6,669 nucleotides of DNA from JABIFK01 sp047619225 (GTDB lineage Bacteria > Latescibacterota > UBA2968). Under the pieces are notes generated by a model. That model saw nothing but the letters and a program-made list of their open reading frames with translations, searched no databases and had not been told where the DNA came from. The DNA is taken from positions 1 through 6,669 of the forward strand of contig JBLHJX010000299.1 in assembly GCA_047619225.1 (NCBI GenBank). Direction: 5' to 3'. The position numbers and the translations under genes were made by a program. This document shows positions 1-4,282 of this stretch, one piece after another; position 1 is the stretch's first letter; every line of letters starts with the position of its first letter.

Positions 1-67
1 CATTCTTCAAATGCAAATACCCATTGTCCATCCATTGCTGTTCCATCGACTTGGTCAAACGATTCAT
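1..67 (-). CDS. Start of a PhyH-like dioxygenase gene (partial, runs off the left edge)
   Basis: This short reading frame opens with ATG at 67-65, overlapping the TGA stop of the alpha-type hydratase gene (66-64) in an ATGA junction typical of translational coupling. A strong ribosome binding site, AAGGAG at 80-75, lies 7 bases upstream, so this is very likely a real start and the fourth gene of the operon. Only 22 residues are visible, including QQWMDNGYLHLKN. The pattern of an aromatic residue, then D/E-N-G-Y followed by short hydrophobic residues resembles the first helix and strand of phytanoyl-CoA dioxygenase family proteins. The PhyH proteins at the right end of the window make this reading more plausible. 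The catalytic HxD...H residues would lie outside the window. The gene call is solid; the family is inference from a very short stretch. Expected accessory genes for hydratase maturation are not seen here. Confidence 0.62.
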   Translation of the reverse strand, partial: MNRLTKSMEQQWMDNGYLHLKN

Positions 68-732
68 GATGTTACTCCTTGTGGTGATTGGGCCAAAGCC
101 ACACCGATCATACTGTCTCGCGTCACCAGACCGGCCAGCGCGTCTTCACTCAAATCTTCGGTGCCCTCTGGGCGTTGTGGAATTACAAGATATCGAATAT
201 CTGCCGTACTGTCGTGCACACGCACCTCAACATCATTGGCCAGCGGCAATCCAAATTCTTCCAGCACAGGTCGTGGATTGGCCACCACGCGCGATCGATA
301 GGCCAAACTCTTATACCAAGCCGGTGGCCGTCCCAAAATGGCAATCGGGTAACACGAGCACAGCGTACACACAATCACATTGTGTGTCACATTCGTATTC
401 TCCACAGCCACAATCTTACTCGTATGCATCGTCTCTAAACCCAACTCTTGAATCGCTGTCTCCCCATCGGCCAACAACCGTGCTTTATACTCAGCGTCTA
501 CCCACGCCCGCGCCACCACCTTGGCCCCCAAAGCCGGCGAACGCTCCGCCATCATCTCCACCTGCTGGCGCAATTCATCTGCCGTAAAAACCCCCTTCTC
601 AATCAACAACGTCCGAATCGCCGTCTCTCGCACCGCAAACAGACTGCTGTCTGCCTCATTCGTAATGGGATCATGACTGTGATCGTCGTGATGGTCGTGA
701 CCATCACGACTATGGTCCTCGTCGTCGTGCAT
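64..732 (-). CDS. Nitrile hydratase alpha-type / thiocyanate hydrolase gamma-type catalytic subunit
   Basis: This is the metal-binding catalytic subunit of a nitrile hydratase family enzyme, about 222 aa (nitrile hydratase alpha is usually near 200-215, thiocyanate hydrolase gamma near 243). The diagnostic claw motif VCTLCSC is at residues 121-127. Cys122, Cys125 and Cys127 are the expected metal ligands, and the last two are normally oxidised to sulfinic and sulfenic acid. Threonine after the first cysteine points to the cobalt type; iron enzymes usually have serine. Downstream blocks PPAWYKS, YRSRVV and PRPVLEEFG are family hallmarks. Where nitrile hydratases usually read (T/Y)PWPVLG after the claw, this protein reads YPIAILG. 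The N-terminus (residues 2-21) is rich in His and Asp. ATG at 732 is chosen because GAGG lies 6 bases upstream; ATG at 738 abuts it and is the alternative. Substrate (nitrile, thiocyanate or other) cannot be fixed from sequence. Confidence 0.93.
   Translation of the reverse strand: MHDDEDHSRDGHDHHDDHSHDPITNEADSSLFAVRETAIRTLLIEKGVFTADELRQQVEMMAERSPALGAKVVARAWVDAEYKARLLADGETAIQELGLETMHTSKIVAVENTNVTHNVIVCTLCSCYPIAILGRPPAWYKSLAYRSRVVANPRPVLEEFGLPLANDVEVRVHDSTADIRYLVIPQRPEGTEDLSEDALAGLVTRDSMIGVALAQSPQGVTS
68..80 (-). promoter_or_regulatory. Ribosome binding site for the PhyH-like gene inside the hydratase gene
   Basis: On the minus strand AAGGAG (80-75) precedes the ATG at 67-65 by 7 bases. It sits within the last codons of the alpha-type subunit gene, so the two proteins are probably translated in a coupled way. 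Confidence 0.65.
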
Positions 733-782
733 ATTCATCCTCACTTTTAGGATCGCGAAGCGCAAGGAGCGGAGCAGGTTTT
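733..782 (-). other. Spacer between beta C-half and alpha-type genes
   Basis: This 50-base spacer carries the AGTGAGG ribosome binding site (745-739) for the alpha-type gene. On the minus strand it also holds a tandem GCTCC pair and a tiny GCG-CTT-CGC palindrome. No promoter or terminator is convincing, so the flanking genes are probably co-transcribed. Confidence 0.5.
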
Positions 783-1103
783 TTAACGATCTGCGCCCTG
801 CGCTCCACGCTCTGCCTCTAACCAATGTTCAAACAAATCAATACACAAAGTATCCAGCTTGGGCCCCTGATAAGCTGCCCACAAATCAACCTGACCAAAC
901 CGCACCTGATACAACACCTTATACGGCAAACCATCGCCCCCATAAGCCCGCTGCTCTGGGTTAGGAAACTGCCCAAAAACACCCACCACCTCCCCCGTCT
1001 TCCCCTGCACAAAATGCGGCGTCCGACAATGCCCCGACGTATGATTCATCCGCACCCGAACCCGATCACCGGGCTGAAATTTTGTATTTTCAATCAAAGC
1101 CAT
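783..1103 (-). CDS. Nitrile hydratase beta C-terminal-half protein (SH3-like barrel), thiocyanate hydrolase alpha-type
   Basis: About 106 aa, corresponding only to the C-terminal SH3-like barrel of a nitrile hydratase beta subunit. Recognisable family blocks are FQPGDRVRV (residues 9-17), GHCRTPHFVQGKTGEV (24-39), FPNPEQ (46-51) and LYQVRFGQVDLW (64-75). Arg27 in H-x-R-x-P is at the place of the conserved beta arginine that contacts the oxidised cysteines of the catalytic subunit; this mapping is by pattern, not alignment. In thiocyanate hydrolase this half is a separate alpha subunit of about 126 aa. The start is uncertain. ATG at 1103 directly abuts a GGAG, TTG at 1109 lies upstream without a clear ribosome binding site, and TTG at 1097 would have the best spacing. 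It lies between the beta N-half gene and the alpha-type gene on the same strand, so the three very likely form one complex. Confidence 0.9.
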   Translation of the reverse strand: MALIENTKFQPGDRVRVRMNHTSGHCRTPHFVQGKTGEVVGVFGQFPNPEQRAYGGDGLPYKVLYQVRFGQVDLWAAYQGPKLDTLCIDLFEHWLEAERGAQGADR

Positions 1104-1110
1104 CTCCAAC

Positions 1111-1215
1111 TTCGTCTATTCGTCTATGCCTCACTGCGCTCGTAAGCAGCGGGGCACCTTTGGTGGGTTCCCTACGGGAACTTGCGCGTTGCGCACCCGC
1201 AGGTTCGTCTATTCG
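1111..1215. repeat. Palindrome cluster flanked by 12-bp direct repeats
   Basis: TTCGTCTATTCG occurs exactly at 1111-1122 and 1204-1215. The left copy belongs to a tandem pair of the 8-mer TTCGTCTA (1111-1118, 1119-1126). Between them lie four adjacent palindromes: CTGC/GCAG (1134-1137 with 1146-1149), CACC-TTT-GGTG (1155-1165), GTTCCC-TAC-GGGAAC (1167-1181) and TGCGC-GTT-GCGCA (1183-1195). Three of the four have 3-base loops. Repeat-to-repeat distance is 93 bp. The arrangement resembles a small dispersed palindromic (REP-like) element inserted in a tandem repeat. It could also be structured operon RNA that sets expression or stability between the two beta-half genes. No coding capacity is seen. 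Confidence 0.7.
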
Positions 1216-1505
1216 CTTATCTCTGCCACCCTCTCATCCACCTCTTCCCGCGTCAGTACACCCTTTTGTACCAAACACGTTTCAATCGCCGTCAACCAAC
1301 GCTCATAATACGTCATCGCCTCATACGTGTCTCGCTCAATGCCTTCAATAGCCCGACGAAACTCATCCAAGTTAAAATGATACTTCGGCCCAATCAGCAA
1401 CTCCAACATCGCGTGCGTATGGTCTTCCCACTGTGCAAACGCGTGCTCAGTACGGTCAATGAGCGTCTCATCGGCCCAACCACCTCGATCGTGAACATGG
1501 GGCAT
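1209..1505 (-). CDS. Nitrile hydratase beta N-terminal-half protein, thiocyanate hydrolase beta-type
   Basis: First gene of the leftward operon, 98 aa. It matches the N-terminal, mostly helical half of nitrile hydratase beta: HDRGG at residues 5-9 (HD-x-GG is the usual beta opening), FAQWE (23-27), FRRAIE (49-54) and YYERWLTAIETCLVQKGVLT (66-85). It then stops where a normal beta subunit would continue into its SH3-like barrel, which is encoded by the next gene. Thiocyanate hydrolase shows the same split, with an N-half subunit of about 157 aa; the three-subunit toyocamycin nitrile hydratase is another known split enzyme. The ribosome binding site AAGGAG (1516-1511) is 5 bases before ATG. A stand-alone nitrile hydratase accessory protein is related to this half and is an alternative, but the HDRGG opening and the adjacent C-half favour a structural subunit. 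Confidence 0.88.
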   Translation of the reverse strand: MPHVHDRGGWADETLIDRTEHAFAQWEDHTHAMLELLIGPKYHFNLDEFRRAIEGIERDTYEAMTYYERWLTAIETCLVQKGVLTREEVDERVAEISE

Positions 1506-1517
1506 GTTTTCTCCTTA

Positions 1518-1546
1518 TTGCATTTATAGATCAGATGCAGTAATAT
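1518..1546 (+). promoter_or_regulatory. Sigma70-type promoter for the rightward operon
   Basis: TTGCAT at 1518-1523 and TAATAT at 1541-1546 are separated by 17 bases, close to a consensus housekeeping promoter. Transcription would begin near 1553 and leave a leader of roughly 85 bases before the ATG at 1638. It also means an ATG at 1545 lies inside the -10 box and cannot be the start of the first protein. Confidence 0.6.
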
Positions 1547-1551
1547 GAAGA
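1523..1551 (-). promoter_or_regulatory. Possible weak promoter for the hydratase operon
   Basis: On the minus strand a -10-like TATAAA (1528-1523) lies 17 bases from a poor -35-like TCTTCA (1551-1546). The leader would be very short and end at the AAGGAG before the ATG at 1505. It overlaps the rightward promoter almost base for base, so the two may compete. Only the -10 is convincing. Confidence 0.3.
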
Positions 1552-1592
1552 CAAAAGAAAGAAGACAAAAGAAAAAAGAAAGCCGATTTCTT
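1547..1592 (+). repeat. Tandem 14-bp repeat and hairpin in the leader of the SGNH gene
   Basis: GAAGACAAAAGAAA is repeated head to tail at 1547-1560 and 1561-1574. It opens a purine-rich run on the + strand up to about 1582, followed by a pyrimidine-rich run from 1587 to about 1623. At the switch AAGAAA (1576-1581) and TTTCTT (1587-1592) form a small hairpin with a GCCGA loop. It lies in the expected 5' leader of the rightward operon. Confidence 0.6.
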
Positions 1593-1626
1593 CTTCCTTC
1601 TCTCTACGCTCTTCTTCCTGCCTTAA

Positions 1627-1632
1627 AAGGAG
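1627..1632 (+). promoter_or_regulatory. Ribosome binding site deciding the SGNH hydrolase start
   Basis: AAGGAG lies 5 bases before the ATG at 1638. It selects this codon over the in-frame upstream ATG at 1545, which overlaps the predicted promoter and would add a low-complexity lysine/arginine-rich extension. Confidence 0.75.
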
Positions 1633-1637
1633 TTACA

Positions 1638-2660
1638 ATGCAGTGGATTGACTTTCCCGATACACGCTTTCAAATCTGCGGTCTAAACTGGTTCAACGAA
1701 ACAACACCCAAACTGCAACGCTTTCCAGATCGATATGAAAATGATTTACCCGAATCCGTCTTTAACATCGGCAAACAAACCGCCGGCGTCAGAATTCGCT
1801 TCCAAACCGATGCCGCCACGCTCTCCATTCGCGCCCAATATCCCAAATTTTCACCCCGCACCAATATGACCCAATTCACCGCGCAAGGCATATCCACCTA
1901 TGTCAACGGGCGATGCTGGTCTGCACGTGTGCCCGACATGGAGGGCGGCGAAGCCGAATTGTCCCTTTTTAATGACGTGCCCCGAGCCATGCGCAACATC
2001 TGCCTCTACCTCCCTCTCTACGGTCCCATCGACATCTTATCTATCGGCGTAGACGAAAATGCCAAATTTGAAAAACCCACACCTTTTGCCCTTGAAAAAC
2101 CCATCGTCTTTTACGGCACCTCCATCACCCAAGGCGGTTGCGCATCGCGCCCAGGTCTCAGCTACCAAGACATGCTCGGGCGCAAATACAACCTCGATTA
2201 CCTCAACTTTGGGTTCAGCGGGCGTGGCAAATGCGAACCCGAGGTCGCCGATATATTAACAGAAACCGACCCCAGCTGCTTTGTCATCGACGTAGGGCAA
2301 AACAACAGCCTTGAAGAACTCCAAGAACGATACCGCCCCTTTATCGACATCCTAAGACAAAAACACCCCAACATCCCCCTACTCGCCACCACCCCCATTT
2401 TTTACAATGCCGAACTCTGGTCACAAACACACATGCAAACCATCACCAAAAAACGCCAGACCATCAGCGATGCCATTTGGGATCGCATGGGCGAAGGCGA
2501 CCTCAACCTCCATCTACTCGAAGCCAAAGATTACTTAAGCGACGCCTTCACCGACGGTGCCGTCGATGGCGGTCACCCCAACGACCTCGGTTTTGCACAC
2601 ATGGCCGATGCAATGGGCAAAAAACTCGCCCACATTCTCAGCCTAACCCCAAAACCCTAG
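1638..2660 (+). CDS. SGNH/GDSL hydrolase with N-terminal beta domain (esterase/acylhydrolase)
   Basis: A 340-aa two-domain SGNH hydrolase. Residues 1 to about 150 form a beta-rich domain of the type found before Lipase_GDSL_3 modules (GLNWFNET near 15-22, ICLYLPLYGPID near 121-132). The catalytic domain follows: block I GTSITQGG at 160-167 with nucleophile Ser162, block II glycine in FGFSGRG (191-197), block III GQNN at 220-223, and block V DGGH at 310-313 giving Asp310 and His313 as the other triad members. All key residues are present, so the enzyme should be active, probably as a carbohydrate or small-molecule O-acyl esterase; the substrate is inference. No clear signal peptide is visible, suggesting a cytoplasmic protein. 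It is the first gene of the rightward block and is followed by a 105-base gap. Confidence 0.9.
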   Translation: MQWIDFPDTRFQICGLNWFNETTPKLQRFPDRYENDLPESVFNIGKQTAGVRIRFQTDAATLSIRAQYPKFSPRTNMTQFTAQGISTYVNGRCWSARVPDMEGGEAELSLFNDVPRAMRNICLYLPLYGPIDILSIGVDENAKFEKPTPFALEKPIVFYGTSITQGGCASRPGLSYQDMLGRKYNLDYLNFGFSGRGKCEPEVADILTETDPSCFVIDVGQNNSLEELQERYRPFIDILRQKHPNIPLLATTPIFYNAELWSQTHMQTITKKRQTISDAIWDRMGEGDLNLHLLEAKDYLSDAFTDGAVDGGHPNDLGFAHMADAMGKKLAHILSLTPKP

Positions 2661-2765
2661 TTTTCACCATTGACTATCTTGCAATCCCTGATCCCAATTT
2701 AAAGTTTTTGAGTTTCATTATCCATTGTCCACTATAAATTATTCATTGCTTCTCCCGGAGCTCCC
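2661..2765 (+). promoter_or_regulatory. Intergenic gap with a possible internal promoter
   Basis: This AT-rich 105-base gap has no evident terminator. TTGAGT (2708-2713) and TATAAA (2733-2738) are 19 bases apart, a suboptimal but possible promoter for the HAD gene. GGAG (2757-2760), 5 bases before the ATG at 2766, is the ribosome binding site. Confidence 0.3.
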
Positions 2766-3446
2766 ATGCCCCTACGCGGCATCTTATTCGACCTCGACGG
2801 CACACTGGTAGATCGCAAAACCACCCTCGATCTATTCGCAAACGAACTGGCAACCACCTACGCCGAAGACCTCAACGAAATCGACACCGATAACTTCATA
2901 AACATTATTCGCAACGCAGACGGGCAAGGGTATCGCCCAAAAACCGAAGCATTTCAATTGATCATACAAAATTTACCTTGGATCAATCCACCCACAGTTG
3001 AAGAACTCAGCGACTGTTGGTACACCACCTACCCCAAATGCGCCCAAGCCATGAAAGATGCCTATACCGTCCTTGAAACCTTAAAAACCCGTGGTTTCAA
3101 ACTCGGCATCGTCACCAATGGCACCGAACGAACTCAAAATGGAAAAATTGAACGCTTAGACTTTCACACCTACGTCGAAACCATCCTCATTTCCGAAACA
3201 GCAGGCATCAAAAAACCCGATCCCAAAATCTTTCACATGGCCCTCGAAGACCTAAACCTATCCCCTTCCGAAACCTACTTCGTCGGCGACCACCCCACAA
3301 ACGATATCGCCGGTGCCGAAGCCATCGGAATGACAGCCATCTACCTCAGCGGCCACCTCCCATGGCCCACCGACACACCGCCACCCAAACACCAAATCAA
3401 CCACCTCATCCAACTCCTCCATTTAATTGACAAAGAGGATCAATAA
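2766..3446 (+). CDS. HAD superfamily (subfamily IA) phosphatase
   Basis: A 226-aa haloacid-dehalogenase-like hydrolase with all four motifs. Motif I is DLDGT at residues 9-13 (Asp9 nucleophile, Asp11 acid/base), motif II is VTNG at 116-119 (Thr117), motif III is the lysine in IKKPDP (149 or 150), and motif IV is GDHPTND at 174-180 (Asp175, Asp180 binding Mg2+). Residues of about 15-90 form the helical C1-type cap. The segment from TNG to KIER and on to ISETAGIKKPDPKIF resembles the YjjG/YsaA nucleotidase group, so a nucleotide or sugar phosphate phosphatase role is possible; this is inference. Length is normal for the family. The stop overlaps the next start as TAATG, indicating translational coupling with the DUF2007-like gene. 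Confidence 0.92.
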   Translation: MPLRGILFDLDGTLVDRKTTLDLFANELATTYAEDLNEIDTDNFINIIRNADGQGYRPKTEAFQLIIQNLPWINPPTVEELSDCWYTTYPKCAQAMKDAYTVLETLKTRGFKLGIVTNGTERTQNGKIERLDFHTYVETILISETAGIKKPDPKIFHMALEDLNLSPSETYFVGDHPTNDIAGAEAIGMTAIYLSGHLPWPTDTPPPKHQINHLIQLLHLIDKEDQ

Positions 3447-3655
3447 TGGCCGACCCAAACATCAAACTCATCTCCATCTCACTCGTCAACAGCCCCGCAC
3501 TCCTAACCATTGCCAAATCCATCCTTGAAGACGCCGACATCCCCTACATCACACGCGGCGAAGGTTTTCAATCTATTTACGCAACCGGCCCAGTCACTCT
3601 GCTTGTCGCCGAACAAGATGCCGATCAAGCACGCGAACTTTTAGCCGATTTATAA
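3446..3655 (+). CDS. Small DUF2007-like protein
   Basis: A 69-aa protein matching the DUF2007 pattern (annotated elsewhere as putative prokaryotic signal-transducing protein, similar in fold to small ferredoxin-like or ACT-like domains). The N-terminal strand and helix (VNSPALLTIAKSILEDADIP, residues 14-33) are followed by a glycine-containing loop and a final strand and helix, VTLLVAEQDADQARELLADL (50-69), which is the typical closing block. Such proteins compare or present regulatory ligands, but the family's biochemical role is not established. No membrane segment or metal motif is visible. An AGAGGA ribosome binding site lies inside the end of the HAD gene. Tight packing against the HAD gene suggests the two act together; no partner is evident beyond that. 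Confidence 0.8.
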   Translation: MADPNIKLISISLVNSPALLTIAKSILEDADIPYITRGEGFQSIYATGPVTLLVAEQDADQARELLADL

Positions 3656-3666
3656 GAGGCAATGCC

Positions 3667-3723
3667 ATGCCCATTGTTACAACACCCTCCATTTTTTGCC
3701 AAGAGGACAATACCAATGCCTAA
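3667..3723 (+). CDS. Possible 18-codon leader ORF coupled to the second SGNH gene
   Basis: ATG at 3667 has a good ribosome binding site (AAGAGG 3654-3659, 7 bases upstream). It opens an 18-codon frame ending in TAA at 3721-3723, which overlaps the ATG of the SGNH gene at 3716. Ribosomes finishing it would stop on top of the downstream start. The peptide (beginning MPIVTTPSIF) resembles nothing known to me, so its value may be only in translation control. An ATG at 3662 in the SGNH frame shares the same ribosome binding site with poor spacing. Confidence 0.3.
   Translation: MPIVTTPSIFCQEDNTNA
3701..3707 (+). promoter_or_regulatory. Ribosome binding site deciding the second SGNH start
   Basis: AAGAGGA lies 8 bases before ATG 3716. 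It supports a start immediately before the first core strand (PNVVLIGDS) rather than the in-frame ATG at 3662. Confidence 0.65.
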
Positions 3724-4282
3724 CGTGGTCTTAATCGGCGATTCCATTCGCATGGGTTACGAAGCCACCGTGCGTGCCCAATTGCCCAACCTCGACATAT
3801 GGTCCCCCAAACAAAATGGCGGTGACAGCCGTCGTATCCGTGAAAACCTTGATGCCTGGACAAAAGCACACACACCCCAAATCATACACATCAACTGCGG
3901 CCTCCACGATTTAAAAAAAGATTTTGAAACAGGCACACCGTCCGTGCCCCTCGAAGAATATCGCAAAAATGTCACACATATTCTCACACATCTACAAAAG
4001 GAAACAGAAGCCACACTCATTTGGGCACTCACCACACCCGTCAATGAAAGCTGGCATCACGAACGCAAAGGATTTGACCGATTGGAAGCAGATGTCTTAT
4101 CTTATAACCAAGCCACCCAAGAAATATGTAACACCCTCAAAATTCCCGTCAACGACCTCTATGCTGTTGTCAACAATGCAGGGTGTGACACCCTTCTCAA
4201 ACCAGACGGCGTACACTTTAACGAAACAGGATGTGACCTACTCGGCAAAGCTGTCGCCCAAATTATTCAAAGCCAAATTTAA
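3716..4282 (+). CDS. Short SGNH/GDSL hydrolase
   Basis: A 188-aa single-domain SGNH hydrolase. Block I is GDSI at residues 8-11 with nucleophile Ser10, block II glycines are in QNGGDSRR (33-40), and block V is DGVH at 164-167 (Asp164, His167). Block III reads NCGLHDL (60-66) instead of the usual G-x-N-D, so the asparagine after the glycine is replaced by His. This form is familiar from acylhydrolases of the planctomycete and Bacteroidetes type and need not mean loss of activity. It differs from the larger SGNH enzyme upstream in lacking the beta domain. No signal peptide is seen. The start at 3716 places the first strand at the N-terminus; ATG 3662 would add 18 proline-rich residues. The stop overlaps the next ATG as TAATG. 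Substrate is unknown; an ester of a sugar or lipid is likely from the family. Confidence 0.88.
   Translation: MPNVVLIGDSIRMGYEATVRAQLPNLDIWSPKQNGGDSRRIRENLDAWTKAHTPQIIHINCGLHDLKKDFETGTPSVPLEEYRKNVTHILTHLQKETEATLIWALTTPVNESWHHERKGFDRLEADVLSYNQATQEICNTLKIPVNDLYAVVNNAGCDTLLKPDGVHFNETGCDLLGKAVAQIIQSQI

Noticed and set aside
24..587. A 187-aa plus-strand frame opposite the hydratase catalytic subunit
   Set aside because: It is antisense to a clear VCTLCSC-containing protein, has low-complexity Pro/Ser/His content and no domain pattern.
1104..1211. Beta subunit made as one protein by stop-codon read-through or a frameshift error
   Set aside because: Both halves are already in the same frame with three in-frame stops between them. 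A single sequencing error cannot rejoin them, and split beta subunits are known.
1111..1215. CRISPR array or intrinsic terminator in the beta-half spacer
   Set aside because: Only two flanking repeat copies with no repeat-spacer periodicity, and the palindromes are not followed by a T-run in either direction.
1209..1505. Nitrile hydratase accessory protein instead of a beta half
   Set aside because: Related in sequence, but the HDRGG opening and the neighbouring gene for the missing C-half fit a structural subunit better. Kept as an alternative.
1545..1637. N-terminal extension of the SGNH hydrolase from ATG 1545
   Set aside because: The codon lies in the predicted -10 box, the extension is repeat-derived and Lys/Arg-rich, and ATG 1638 has an AAGGAG 5 bases upstream.
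2722..2731. CCATTGTCCA repeated at 21-30 and 2722-2731
   Set aside because: A single 10-base match, one copy inside a coding sequence, with no matching flanks; chance is sufficient.
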